From Capronia americana (Eukaryota > Ascomycota > Eurotiomycetes > Chaetothyriales > Herpotrichiellaceae), in NCBI GenBank assembly GCA_016110215.1, contig JADWQD010000004.1:2046001-2110000 (forward strand): 64,000 nucleotides of DNA, in the 5' to 3' direction. Position 1 is the first letter of the stretch, and each line of letters begins with the position of its first letter. The position numbers and the translations under genes were made by a program. The notes beneath the pieces are model-generated. The model was not told the DNA's origin and made no database searches. It was given only the letters and a program-made list of their open reading frames with translations. Below are positions 1 to 11,955 of this stretch, piece after piece.

Positions 1-156
1 GTGAGTTACCGTATCCTTTCTGGCAGTAACGTACCCGTCTAAGCGGCTCTAGTCACAGGCGTAGCAAGGTCCACGCCGGCTTAGATGGAGTGATGAGAAA
101 ATACATTGGGGCTGGTATCCGCCACCAAAGCTGAATATCAGCGGCAAATGCAATGC

Positions 157-1425
157 TCATTCCTCCAATTCCAGCTCCGGATACTCTGGGAGCTGCCAGG
201 TTTCCTTCTCATCCTTCATCAGAGCATTGACCAGGCGATCTATCTTAAGCCTCGACAGAATTGCCAGGGCAATGTAACATATAGTCAAACCGAGCCTGGA
301 ACGAAAGATGGCGAGATTCATGGGAGGAAGTTTCTGGACCTTTTCCACGTAAGGTCGTAGCACCGTCTCATAAGATTCGAGCGCTGCGCCGACGTTGTCT
401 CCATGTCTCGCGAGTTCGCCCGCAAGCACGTATGCTCCGACGAGTGATGCCGTGGTTCCAAGCCCAGTGAATACACTCGGGCAGTATCCGGCGTCGCCCA
501 GCAGAACGACTCGCCCTTTGGACCATGTGTCCACTTTCACCTGAGCAACCGAGGTGGAATAGAAGTCATCAGTAGTCCGCATCTCGGCAAGGACTCGTTT
601 GCTTTCCCATCCGAAATCCTGGTATAACGTTTCCCATAGGTCTTTCTGTTTCTCAACCGGCAGTTTCACCATCTCCTTCAACTCCTCTGTAGTGGATACC
701 GTAAGCATGGCTTGTGTAAAGTCCTTGTGCGCGCAGCGAAGCGACAGCACCTTGAGCCCTGGTAGAAGACAGCTTTTGAACAAGGTACTGTTGGACTCTG
801 CCTCTGATTTTGGCATGTGGAAGTATGCAACCGAGTAGCCCGCGTAGCTGACCGTGGAATCGCAGTCCCTCGTGGGCTCCCAGAGGAGACGCCGCGTCAG
901 GGAGTTCTGGCCATCCGCACCGACAACAAGATCGTACTTGTCTGACGAGCCGTCTGAGAATACGACGTGGACCCTGGAGTCAAGCTGCGTAAGCTCAATC
1001 GCATGCTTTCCGAAAAGGTACCGCAGCCTTTGTGACTCTTTTCCTAAGGTTTTTGTGGCGATCGTTTTGCTCCCTTCATACAACACCGCTACCAGGTCCG
1101 CCCTCATGATCTCATATTCGCTCGTCACTCCGTTGATTCCTTTACCGGGTTCGTTGACGCCGAATCTCGCCCACTCTCTGCCTTTCGTGTCAACGAAAGT
1201 GAGAGCTGTCTCGTGTATACTCCTTGCTCGGACCGCATCGATCAGTCCCAGCCTCTCCATCAGCGGGGCACCATATGACTTCAAATCAAGTTGGGTTCCA
1301 CCGGTGCGGAACTTGGATGCTCTCTCGACTATAGTGATGTCGTGACCTTGGTTGGACCGCACGATAAAGTTGGCGAGGGCTGTGCCGGCGATGCCAGCAC
1401 CGTTGATAAGAATTTTCAGAGGCAT
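157..1425 (-). CDS. FAD-dependent monooxygenase
   Basis: This single-exon gene encodes about 422 residues. The first in-frame ATG is at 1518, but the Rossmann fold begins right after the ATG at 1425, so I chose 1425. The GxGxxG dinucleotide motif lies at residues 9-14 (GAGIAG), the acidic end of the second strand follows at VER, the central DG motif reads VVGADG, and the late FAD motif reads GDAGYCPS. This order defines the class A flavoprotein monooxygenase family (PHBH/TetX-like), which uses NAD(P)H and oxygen to hydroxylate or epoxidise small molecules. The C-terminal tail has a hydrophobic stretch (LGLTICYIALAIL) that could touch a membrane. The substrate cannot be read from the sequence. 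A Zn2Cys6 regulator lies 264 bp upstream on the same strand. Confidence 0.9.
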   Translation of the reverse strand: MPLKILINGAGIAGTALANFIVRSNQGHDITIVERASKFRTGGTQLDLKSYGAPLMERLGLIDAVRARSIHETALTFVDTKGREWARFGVNEPGKGINGVTSEYEIMRADLVAVLYEGSKTIATKTLGKESQRLRYLFGKHAIELTQLDSRVHVVFSDGSSDKYDLVVGADGQNSLTRRLLWEPTRDCDSTVSYAGYSVAYFHMPKSEAESNSTLFKSCLLPGLKVLSLRCAHKDFTQAMLTVSTTEELKEMVKLPVEKQKDLWETLYQDFGWESKRVLAEMRTTDDFYSTSVAQVKVDTWSKGRVVLLGDAGYCPSVFTGLGTTASLVGAYVLAGELARHGDNVGAALESYETVLRPYVEKVQKLPPMNLAIFRSRLGLTICYIALAILSRLKIDRLVNALMKDEKETWQLPEYPELELEE

Positions 1426-1689
1426 TGCGGACGAGCAATGAGCAGGGGCGTTGGATGAGACAACTGATTTCTTCTCGTTTGAAAATTTACTGCTTTGAAT
1501 CTTACTACCATCGATCACGAGACGCCTTACCGATATGGTGCTCTTTATACGCTCGCCAACGGACGTATGCGAGCGCGGAGCTAGCGACGGACGTAAGCAT
1601 CAGGGGTTTTGGAGCGGCTGTAAGCAAAGCGGGTGTAACAAACCCACATACATAGTAACGGACCTAACCGGTCCCCAATGCCTAGTAGG

Positions 1690-4048
1690 CTACGAAAGCC
1701 CCAGATCAGGCAGAAAGGACTCCAGGTCAAAGTCCCAAAGCGAGGTTTCCGGCATCCCATCCAAAGTTGAGAATGCGACGCCCGCGTCGTCGTAATACGG
1801 CACGGGCTCAGTGCCGGCTTGTGTCTGCAGCAGATCATGGCATAACTGAAGGCTATCCCGTGCTCCTTGTGCAATCATGAGCTCACATGGCATGCCTTCT
1901 TCCGTTGCTTCGGTCTGTGCCAATATCATACTCAGAAACATGTGAGTCTTGACATTGGTGTCGCCTTGGTGCATCCTCGCCACCGCCAAAGAGATCATAT
2001 CCCTCACGGCTTGCTTGAGAAGCTCTCGGTGCTGGGCTTTGCGATGGAGCGTCCCCTCTCGACGCTGCACTGAGACTTGCGAAAGAATCTCACGGCCGAT
2101 GATAGACGTTGCATACCAGAATCCCTCGCGGAACAGCCCCCCTCCGGTAGCCATGATTCGTGAGAAGCCGTCGTCTGGTTCGGGAGAGACGATGGCCGTA
2201 GCAACGTCTAGGGTAACTTTGAGAGAATAGTAGAACAATGGGTTTGCCTGCGCCTTGCTGGCAAATAAACAGTGCAGGGGGATCAGAAATCGGCGGACGA
2301 AATAATCGATCAGATTCCTGTGGAATGGGGTCATACCAGAGTTGATGTTCTCTTGGCCGAATTTCTTGTATGCGCGATATGAATCAGTCACTTCCGAACT
2401 CAGTGAGAGCGCGTCCTGGTAAGACAGTTCCGCTTTAAAGCCGCTGAGTAGCTGGAGAATGCGGAGGCGTGTCGGTATCGACTCTAGGAGGATGAGCTGT
2501 ATTGAGGACGTAGTGTACGTGCTTCTCGGATGGGCCACCAGCTCGATAGTCGACTCATCAATCTCATCGTCGTTGTAGTTGGAAGGTGCTTCGGTATCAA
2601 AATGGTCTAAGGAGATTATGGGCGGCATCGCCGAGTCTAGGGACGACTGCATTGCCATCTCGAGCACAGTAGCCCATAACCGCCTGCGGAGTTCAGCCTG
2701 TAGTAACGACATCGCCGGGAGGTGTTTGGGATCGCGATGGAGCCCTATCTGCATGGCCATACGAATTACGGACCCCATCGACACCCAAACTAGGTCGCCG
2801 CCAATTGAGAAGATCTGTCGTGCAAGGACCACCAAGCAGTAGACCTGGAGCCCACTGACGTCCAGGCGATCTTTTTCCAGCGGGCCGGAAAGCCATGCCT
2901 GAGCAGCATGTACCCATTGCTGCACCTTTTGTCGTAGACCCGTGGTGGCATCCCCATGGTCGTGGAGACTTGACCCTATGCTGATTACCAGTAGGACCTT
3001 GAGACACTGACTGGCCGTGGCACTCTCTGGGTTGTCCCAGTATCTCTGGTACTCGGAACGAAACGAAGGCACGTGAATTATCCGATATACCGACTCGAAA
3101 GAGGTACAGTAGAGATCGACCATGGTGTCTGCCAGCTCGCGGGAGGGGGGGCGAAGATCAAAGCCAGCTCCTCCGAGAGACTTGCTTGGTCGCCCTGTTT
3201 TAAGACGTTTTGCGAGCACTTTAGACTTCCGCAGGAGATCCCCAATTTCTTCAAGCAGAGATTCAATCTCAGGCCCGTGGAAGGAGTTCACCTTGTCGTC
3301 GGCGCCTGTTTCGCCGTAGTTAGCAAAGAGGCCGCCGCCAGCCGCGGAATAGCAAGCCACGATAAGGTCAAACTGAAGCAGAAGTCAGTGCAAAGTAGGG
3401 GAAGGACGTAACTGTAGGGCATACCTCATCAGCCATACCCACCCAGTAGCTCCATTTCGAGGTCCTTGTCTTGTAGAGGCTGACCCGTGTATCTTGATGT
3501 ACCGGTTGGCGATCAATCAATTCCCCTCCAGGCGCAGATACGGGACTCGTTGCCAGAGCATTCTCCAGATGCTGTATCCGTCGTAAAAGAGCATGTACAC
3601 TTGGCTGCTCATCTTCGGCACGGGTGGTTGGTGGGGCCTGAGCTGTGGAGGCTTCTGTTTGGCCCGCGGGTGTTGGTGCTGGTGTGGACTGTGGTATATC
3701 CGCTCCGGCGACGAGAGGCCGGGACGGCACTCCGCCCTGTTCGTTTACGATTCTACGTGTGCAAGATTGTCGGCTTTGGGCACGGAGGGATGGGGGATCA
3801 ACTGATGAGGAGACTGTTGCCCGGCCCTGCGTCCTGCTTCGGACGGGCTGCAGCTGGGTGGAGGTCTCGGGTGCATCCCGAAAGACCTTGTGCACACACT
3901 GGATCGCGACGGAGACGCAATGTGAGCACGGATCTTTCCGATCGCACTTTATCTTTCGTCGCCTGCATTCCAGACACGAGAATGCCGGTCTTCGGCGCCG
4001 TCGAGGTGTCGCCATTGGTGGCGTGCGGGAACTTGAAGAAGAGGACAA
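1690..4048 (-). CDS. Zn2Cys6 transcription factor with fungal-specific TF domain
   Basis: Two exons, 4048-3425 and 3372-1690, are joined across a 52-bp GTATGC...TTCAG intron in phase 0, giving 768 residues. The binuclear zinc cluster occupies residues 25-51, with cysteines at 25, 28, 35, 41, 44 and 51 (CX2CX6CX5CX2CX6C), preceded by an Arg-rich stretch. A low-complexity linker follows, then a Fungal_trans-type middle homology region over roughly residues 235-470, with the typical RRRLWATV segment. The protein is expected to be a nuclear, DNA-binding transcriptional regulator. It sits immediately upstream of the FAD monooxygenase on the same strand, so that gene is a plausible target, though this is inference only. 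Confidence 0.9.
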
Positions 4049-4730
4049 AGATGGCGCTGCTCTCGGCTGATTGATTGATTGAGTCGTACACCGTTAGCTT
4101 ACGCAGCTATAAGGAAGCCCGCAGGGGCCGTCCTTTCACGTCCTCGAGGCACCGTGGGGAGTCAATATGGGATGGGAGAACGCCATGTTTGGGTTCTTGG
4201 CATGGAGGGAAACCCGCCTCCAAAAGCGGCGGGAAATTTCCCTGCGCCTTGCGTTGGCCTGTGATTACCACTCACTCTCGAATGGACAGTTGACTCTGTC
4301 AGTGCTACACGCATGTCTACTACAAAATCCAGAGGCACAACCCGACCTCTCGCTGCTGAACTGTAATTGTTGCCTGTTTCGCCACATTACAGTGCCGTCG
4401 AGCTTATGGACCTTCCCGAGGAGCTCCTTGCTTCGCCTATTGCTCCGGCGGCAGGGCGCAATGGCGTTCGCACAAAGGGCTGAATACTGACGCGAGCATT
4501 CCTCCTGACGTTAAAGCCAGGCTATGGCAGAAACAACTGGTTTGATACTGCTACAAGGCTGACATTCCGCATATTTCGTGTTTATCATTCCAGTCGCGTT
4601 GGAGGTCTGGCACGGACCACCGAGCGCCTCGGATCTCTCACGATGTGTTCAAAACTCCTTCTATCGTCGCTCTTACGGCGCTTAAAGTCTAAGGCAAGAG
4701 CCTAGTCAGCATCAGGAAGGAAACGATACG
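4049..4730. promoter_or_regulatory. divergent intergenic region between regulator and secreted protein
   Basis: These 682 bp separate two divergent start codons and presumably hold both promoters. Short open frames exist but none has family features. I saw no clear TATA box or repeat. Confidence 0.4.
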
Positions 4731-7486
4731 ATGTGGGGGATTTGGACTAGTGCTACCATAGCCTTGCACCTCGCAACACCCATCTTTGGATATGGCACGA
4801 CAGTCTCAATCGCTATCAGCTATTGTCCCGCCGTCTACCCCGGCTCAAGCACAAGTAGCAGTACCACCAGCAGTGCGTCAACAACACCTAGGTACGATCT
4901 ATTCTGCGAAGCGCCACCCCGGGACTAACACACAACAGCATCGTCCCTGGAGAGCCGGTCATTCTCACCTTTACGACGAACGGCAATTCTGAGTACGTGA
5001 GAGCCGACGGAACAATCACCGATGATTCTTCTCAAGCTGCAGACTTCTCTGTGAATGCCTTTGGGCAGCTGATGAGCGGGAACGGCTATGTGTCCACCTC
5101 TGGAGATGTCGCCTTCCAGCCGTTCGCCGTTTCATCCGACACACCGGGAATGAAGAGAGCTTCGAGGATCTTCACCCAATTCCTTGTCAGCCTTGACAGG
5201 ACTCTGGAATGGATGAATGATGCATTCGTTGGCGGGCGAGTGATCTTTTGTGTTTCTGACTCGACACTAGTGGTAGCATTCAACGGAGTCGCTCCACCAG
5301 GCTGCGACGTTATTCAGCTGGGCGTTATCCCAGCGGAAGATGTCAACCCACCTGGCACCTCTTCGACGACAGGCTTGCCACAATCAACCTCAGGCAATAT
5401 GCCTGGTACGTCATCAGATGTGTCGCCCCCGCCCAGCAGTTCTGGATTCCCGGCTACCACAGGATCACCCCCAGGTACAATAATCTCGGTCTCGACCACA
5501 CCCTCATTCCCAGAGTCATCAATCCCTGCTTCGGGCTCATCGACGGCACAGGGATCTCCATCCGGTGTGATAAGCTCCACAGCTTATGTCGGACCTTCCT
5601 CGAGCTCTGGAGCACCCTCAACATCTGAAACTGGTACTGCATATCCGGCGCCAACAACGACCGGTACTCCAAATTGTTTCGATCGCTCGCCATTTGATGG
5701 CAGTGTCAATGACAACTACCTGATTCTGTGCGATACGGATCTCCCAGGATATGATTTGGATGCTGTGGCCGCTTCGGATATCGCAGAATGCATCGACGCG
5801 TGTAGATCCTACGTCCCTACTTCGCAAGGCCTGTGTGTTGCCGTAGAATTTGACATTGTAAGTTTGTGCCGACCTGCGTCGATCCATGGCTAACAATTCT
5901 TTCAGCTAGGGAGCGGGAACCCGTGCCATCTGAAGTATGGGATTACCACAGTAAACAGAGGGGCGAATTCCTTCTCTCAGGCTGCAATCGTTGTCAACGA
6001 GCCGTACGCTCCTGAAATTGTCTTCTCTGACACTGGGAGCAGCCCCACGCCGAGTTCGAGTGCAGTAGAATCATCCGCCACAGTTGAACCTCCGCCCCCG
6101 GCATCTACAATGTCCACAACGCCGGACGGCGCGGGTTTCCCTACCACCTCTCCCGTACAGTCTCCCATCAACCCGACCACTAGCATCATTATCCCCCCAG
6201 ATCCACCGACTACACAGCAGAATACCCCATCCAGTGACAGCGGAGGCGTGCAGAGTAGCGAGCCAGCTATGTCGTCGACAGACGTAGGATTGCCTAGTTC
6301 TGGCGGTGCTGTAAGCTCGTCCCTCAATGGAGTTTCGAGCGGCCAACAGCAACCAAACACGATGTCGACCTCAAGTGATTCTGCCATTTCTTCTCCCACT
6401 CCCGACCCTGTGAGCTCATCGCCTGCTGTAACTCCGGCCAGCTCCTCTCCTGCTGCGAGCCCGCCCCCTTCATCAGCCACATCTGCTGGAAGCAACCCAT
6501 CCTCAAGCCCAGCTACGTCCAATCAGGCGACCACAAGATCGAGCACGCTACTTGTCAGCACACTAACAACCACCTCGTCGCGTACCACTGCTGGCCTCGC
6601 GTCGACAGCCGGAGCGTCTTTTTGTGTCGCCACACCGACAACGACTAACCTTTGCCCCACCTATAATCATCAGGGTCTGAATGTTAATAGTGACGGATAT
6701 TGCTATGAAGTTGAATGTGCTACCGCATTGCAGGGTACTGTCTTGACTGGGAACTCAACGTCGGAAACATCGTTGAAGAATTGCATTGGCTTATGCACCA
6801 ACTACAATGTTGCGCTCCCATTTGGATGTGTGGGTGTCACTTACCTTGGCTCATCCTCTGGAACGGACCCTAATTGCCTCCTCATGTCTGCCATTACGGG
6901 AACTGTCGCCAATGTGAATGTGCAGAGTGGTCGCCTGATCTACGCTGGCTATCCCTCGATCAACGACCCGACCTACCCGTTACCGAGCAGCACTACAGGC
7001 CAGATTGCTGCGACTTCGACGAGCTCACCATCCGTTGTGCCTGCTTCATCTGTGACGACTTCGGCGACAGTCACAACGTCGTCTGTTCCCACCACTTGTC
7101 CAGCGGCTCCTGCAGATGCATCAACCATCTGTCCAGGAAATTCCCCTGTATGCTATCAATACGATTTCCTCGGCAACTCCGCCAATTACGAAATTGAATG
7201 CTCTACCCAATTTACAGGGTCGACGTCGCAGGCTCTGCTGACATTTGACTTGAACGACTGCATCAATCAATGTCAGTATGCGAATGTTCTCAGAGCCAAC
7301 AGTTGCCTGGGCGTGACGTTCATGGTCACCCCCGTTGGTCAAGGGACCACCAACAACTGCTACCCGTTCTCATCCATAACCTGTGGCACACGCGGCAACG
7401 CTACATTCAATAGCGCCCGGTTGCTCTACGCTGGCTACCCTCGGATCACTGATTACACGGACCCGAGCTTCTTGTGTGGCAGCTGA
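4731..7486 (+). CDS. secreted Ser/Thr/Pro-rich protein with three cysteine (PAN/apple-like) modules
   Basis: Three exons are inferred: 4731-4891, 4939-5857 and 5906-7486. The introns are 47 and 48 bp, each with a CTAAC-type branch site, and the product is 886 residues. An N-terminal hydrophobic segment (about residues 1-20) looks like a signal peptide. Residues of about 55-175 form a globular domain typical of fungal Ser/Thr-rich secreted proteins (possibly the DUF7908 family). Three Cys-bearing modules follow, the last two sharing a C...YxxxC...NDC/KNCIxxC...LG/GVTF/Y...RLL/IYAGYP pattern reminiscent of PAN/apple folds. Linkers are Ser/Thr/Pro-rich and probably O-mannosylated. No GPI-anchor tail is visible, so secretion or cell-wall association is likely. 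The ligand is unknown. Confidence 0.8.
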
Positions 7487-8321
7487 ACAACATGGCAGCG
7501 GTGATGAATTATACGGCCGCCCTGTTCAATCCCACGAGTTACCCAGTAGGCACGTGGACGTGGAATACGAAGCCATGTTGTTGAGAGTTGAGGATGCATT
7601 GAAGGATGTCGGAGGGGGCGGCATTGTTTTTCTTTTGAACCTCGGCCATGTTTTGCCGGGAGTGATTCTATGCATGGCACAGCGGAAGCACTTGTTCAGC
7701 CAGTAATGATAAATCTCATTCTTCCGAGTATACGAAGGCTTTGTTTAAGTAGACACTGTAGGGTATGCCGGTATCGATGGTGCCCCGGATTCTCTTCTGC
7801 TCACCCTCGCCTCGGCACCTCCGTGATGTAAGTCTTGGGCTCGAGAGGCCAAGCTCGGCATCTTCCAACGCTCGGTAAGTAAACACAGTAAAGTATACGA
7901 GCATGAGTATTCAGGGCGGGTGTCGAAATGTGGGGTTCGGCAACGGTCGATTAGGGGGTAACAGGGGCACCTACCGAGCTTGCCACACGACCTGAAGCAA
8001 CATCCAGTGTGACACTTAGTAAATACTGCAGCCGGAGACAACCTCGGTAACTACCTTAGGGTCCAAAGGAATCGCTCATCCTGTGTAGACATCAGACCTA
8101 ACGTCCAGCAATCTCATCTTTCAAATATCCTATAGCAACTCCCACAGCGGCAGCAGAAGTTTAAACACCCGCAGCGGACTCGTGCCATCTATTGAAATAC
8201 TAACTACCTAAACCAACAACCCTGAAGCACGAGCGATCACAATCACAATCATCATCATACTCACAGCTACACCCAAACTATCGAGGTTGGAGCAGAGCAG
8301 CGCAGCGCAGCACAGCACCCA
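7487..8321. other. intergenic region, nothing recognised
   Basis: These 835 bp contain the 3' flank of the secreted protein and the 5' flank of the acyl-CoA dehydrogenase. A GCAGAGCAGCGCAGCGCAGCACAGCA run lies at about 8291-8317, just before the start codon. I found no supported gene. Confidence 0.5.
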
Positions 8322-8958
8322 ATGTCGACCACCGACCAATTCGGCAGTCCGCTCCCCTGGGCGGAGCCTGCGTGGTGCGTTTTGTCATCCCCTAGGAATC
8401 ACCGCGCGCCGCCCTCACAGCATAATACACCTTTCAACGTAATCTATTGGGGCCACTAATTAATAACCGGTGTATACCTGCTGTAGGTACACCGGCCGTC
8501 CATCGCCGTACTACAAGGACTCGCACCGGCGTCTGAGAGAGGTGGTGAGGAAATGGGTCGAAGAGGTACGCTGCGCAACGCACGCACGCACGCACGCACA
8601 TCCGCCGCCGTTACATATTACATCTCCCTTCCCGCGCGGGCAAGGCGAGCTCTATTAATTATTGCTTATATTTGTGTTTCCCGGCTCGCTGACTTGAACC
8701 CCCCGGCGCTCACAGAACGTTCGCAGTGAAGAGTGGGAAGCCGCGGGCGAGGTTCCCAAGGAAGTATATGCGAAATGCGCCGCGGACGGGCTCTTGATGC
8801 CCATTGCCGCGGGGCGGGCGATCCCGCCGGAATGGGCGGGCAAGTATCCCGTCATCGGGGGCATTAAGCCGGAGGAATGGGATGGGTTTCACGATCTCGT
8901 GCTCTGGGACGAACTGTACAGAGGGGGTGCTGTCAGTTCGATTTTCGTGGGCTTGGTG

Positions 8959-8996
<38 letters not shown>

Positions 8997-10244
8997 TCTC
9001 TCTCTTCCTTTCATTTACAGTACACGTACACGTCTCTTGGTTTTGTGTTGATGGCCCTGATCGTATGTGACTCTTTGCCCTGGGGATCTCGAGTTTTCTA
9101 TCTAGCGTTGAACGCACTCCCCCGCCCCGGACCATTGATTGCAGAACTGTTGACACCCTCTTCCTTCTCCGTATGTACGCAGACCGTCGGCGCCCCTCCC
9201 ATCCGCCAATTCGCCTCGCCGGCCCTGCAGGCCAAGGTTCTCCCGGAGATCCTGTCGGGTCAGAAACGCATCTCGCTGGCGATCACGGAACCCAACGCCG
9301 GCTCGGACGTGCGCAACCTGACGACCACGGCGGAGAAGACGGCCGACGGGAAGCACTACATTGTCAACGGCGAGAAGAAGTGGATCACCAACGGCATGTT
9401 CAGCGACTACTTCAGCACGGCCGTGCGGACGGGCCCGCCGGGCTCGGGCGCCGCGGGGCTCAGCTTCCTCCTCATCGACCGCCACTTACCCGGGATCCAG
9501 TGCCGGCGGATCGAGATCGGGGCTGGCAAACTGAGCTCCACCACGTACATTACCTTCGAGGATGTCAAGGTGCCGGCCGACATGCTGGTCGGCGACGAGG
9601 GCGGCGGGTTCAAGTTCATCATGTCCAACTTCAACCACGAGAGGCTGTGGATCGCGTTCCAGGCCCTGCGCGGCGCGCGCATCTGTCTCGAGGACGCGTT
9701 CGCCTGGGCCCAGAAGCGCGACGTCTTCGGCGGCAAGCTGATCGAGCAGCCCGTCGTGCGCCACAAGTTGGGCCTGTGCGGGAAGAAGGTCGAGGCCCTG
9801 CAGGCCTGGGTCGAACAGGTCGTGTATGAGCTGGACCATCTCGGCGAGAAGGAGGGCAACAGACTGCTCGGCGGGACGACGGCTTTGCTTAAAGTCGAGG
9901 CCGGCATGGTGGCCAAGTACGTATCCGACGAGTGTGTGAAGATCATGGGCGGGTGAGTACCCAGTACCCAGTCCCCCCCTTTAAGGTGCCAGGAAATGTG
10001 TCTCAGTTTGCGGAAGATGCCCTGGCGGGCTAAGAGAGAGGGAGAGAGGAAAGGTGCGATACTGACGGACAGCAGGCTCGGGCTCACAAAGACTGGTCAA
10101 GGTGCGAGAATCGAGGCCATTTCACGCAGTGTCATTGCGTTGATCGTCCCGGGGGGTTCTGAAGATGTCATGATTGACCTTGGCGTGCGCGAGGCTTTGA
10201 AGCTGAGCAAGCTTCGGGCTGGGACCCGCTCGTCGCGACTCTGA
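8322..10244 (+). CDS. acyl-CoA dehydrogenase
   Basis: Five exons are inferred: 8322-8374, 8487-8565, 8716-8955, 9183-9952 and 10076-10244. They add up exactly to 436 codons plus stop. The enzyme family oxidises acyl-CoA thioesters at the alpha-beta position with FAD and passes electrons to ETF or oxygen. Visible signatures are the ITEPNAGSD flavin/substrate motif, the KKWITNG segment, the NFNHERLWIA helix region and the C-terminal GLGLTKTGQGARIEAI block. At the position of the usual YEGTSE catalytic loop the protein reads PGGSED, as in some fungal branches of the family, so the identity of the base is uncertain. No mitochondrial or peroxisomal targeting signal is obvious. Introns 2 and 3 carry simple repeats. 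Confidence 0.92.
8579..8600. repeat. (CGCA)n microsatellite in intron 2
   Basis: A tetranucleotide run of about five units lies just inside intron 2 of the acyl-CoA dehydrogenase. Confidence 0.85.
8961..8992. repeat. (TC)16 microsatellite next to a 5' splice site
   Basis: A perfect TC run starts five bases after the start of the predicted GTGGG donor of intron 3 in the acyl-CoA dehydrogenase gene. Confidence 0.9.
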
Positions 10245-11477
10245 GCATGGAAATGGAGGGATGGGATGGGTGAGCTGGGGAAAGTCAGGCCAAATTGATC
10301 ATCGCGAAGACGAGCCAATGCAACCGCATATCTTGGTTGAATGTTGAATGAATAGCCCAGGAGCTCGAGTTCCTCCGACCAGAGTACATATCTGTTACAG
10401 GCGTAAGACAAACGATGCTGTCGAACGGGGTGACGTGTATAATGCAAAGGCTCGAATCAACAGGGAGTATATATTTGACGAGGGTGCGTGGAATGGTCTT
10501 GTTACCAGCTTTCGAAAAGATCATGACACTTTCCCATCAGGTTTCGATCCAGACGAGTCGACGCTCGTCGCGAAGGAGACTAAATCTGTCATATTGATTG
10601 ATGGCTTCATGCGGCTGGAACGGCCATCGTTTGTGCTCTTTGTAGTAAGCATATATTTCAAACGTATATAGCGCGGTACACAACGCGCCGGTTTAGCCGC
10701 AATGGTGGGTCAAGAAAGTCAAAAGGGCACGAGAGGAGCGACGTACAGGAGTGAAGCGAGGAGAATGCAAGAAAAGCTGGCTAGAATAGCAGACCGGGCA
10801 AGACGCCAGGAAGATGGATTGAGTGGGACTTGAAGTTATGCTGAGGATATTGGCGTCGTGTTGCAGCATTGCTGAGGACGGCGGAAAAGACTGATTGATG
10901 GCAAAGTGTCGAAATGAAATGAAAGCTAGAGTCAAGATTTCGTGGGCCAGGGGTTTGCTTTATGAATTGGTCCTCGTCCATAATATTGCTGCTTGAGATC
11001 CGTGAAAGACATGCAATTAGACGTTCCCCTGGTTCTTTAGTTCGGCCATCACTTTCTTGACGCCAACCTCTCTCCCTCCTACGGTTATCTGCCTCGAGTG
11101 CGTAAACCATCGTCCTCGCCAGTGCCAGTGACCGTGTGGTTGTAGTAGTGAGGTATGTCTTGCTGTTGACGACGACAGCTGTCCGAAACATGCTTCCGTG
11201 GTAGAAAGCATGCCATTCATGGAAAACGTCCAGAACAAATACGCACAACCGATAGGAGGCGTCCTCTGATATCATGCTCGCAGCGTTGTGTTCCTGAGAT
11301 TGACCCCGGCTGCCGTGTAATGCTAGTGACTTGTAAATGGGGTAGACAAGAAGTATCTTGATTGGCATATTGTGTGTAGGTGGCTAGGCCTGGCGAAGAG
11401 ATTCCCACGCTGGAGCTCGGAAGAGATCTGCTGGATGACCAAGGGGAGCATCAGAGATCGGAGGTGCTAGTTGATAG
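10245..11477. other. intergenic region without a supported gene
   Basis: About 1.2 kb lie between two convergent genes. Open frames on the minus strand near 10.8-11.4 kb exist but have no family features and no splice structure I could make consistent. Confidence 0.4.
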
Positions 11478-11845
11478 CTATGAAGAGTTTTTCAACCTCT
11501 TTTTGCATGCCTTGCCTACTGCACATTAGCCATCGTGGACGGTCTCACCAGGGCGTCTAGTGCTTCTGCTTGCGGAAACTTACAGCGCTTGTATGGCATC
11601 AGTGTCTGGATGGTTCGAATATCTCTGGTGATCACGGATCTGCCGTGACCTTCGCAGGTAACATCGACCACCCAAAACTTGCGAGGATTGTCTCTGTAGA
11701 AAGTAGAGGGGAGCAGAGTCCTCACGCCGTTCTCATTGCATCCGCGGCAAACCTTCCGAATCACTCGTATATGACAGTCGCATTTCCTTTCGGCCGTTTC
11801 TTCTTGAGCAACCGATGAGCTTGGCGAGGACATATTTGCGCCCAT
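11478..11845 (-). CDS. small Cys-containing protein, unknown function
   Basis: Two exons, 11845-11584 and 11518-11478, flank a GTAAGT...GTGCAG intron of 65 bp and give a 100-residue product. The phase is consistent (262 + 41 nt). The N-terminal part is Ser-rich. It is followed by a CxC...CxxC arrangement (CDCHIRVIRKVCRGC) and a basic C-terminus ending KKRLKNSS. A TATA-like element lies about 100 bp upstream. Reading without splicing would give a 109-residue alternative ending at 11516. I do not recognise the family. The strong donor and exact phase support the spliced version, but the gene rests on sequence features only. Confidence 0.45.
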
Positions 11846-11945
11846 GTCTGCGAGTGCGAGGTGCTCGAAAAGGACAGGACCAAGTTAACTGGGTACCGTC
11901 GAATATCCTGAACTCTGTCTGCGGCCGTGGTAGATGTTCCAGCGA

Positions 11946-11955
11946 TATTTATATA
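11946..11955 (-). promoter_or_regulatory. TATA-like element
   Basis: On the minus strand this reads TATATAAATA, about 100 bp upstream of the ATG at 11845. It is a plausible core promoter for the small Cys protein. Confidence 0.4.

Noticed and set aside
9102..9485. Long antisense open frames over the acyl-CoA dehydrogenase (and likewise over the FAD oxidoreductase, the reductase and the SDR)
   Set aside because: They are frame shadows of GC-rich coding exons with strong codon bias.
10781..11368. 195-codon minus-strand open frame, with a second frame ending in a plausible-looking WHWRGRWFTHSRQ segment
   Set aside because: I could not join the two by a consistent intron and neither has a known feature.
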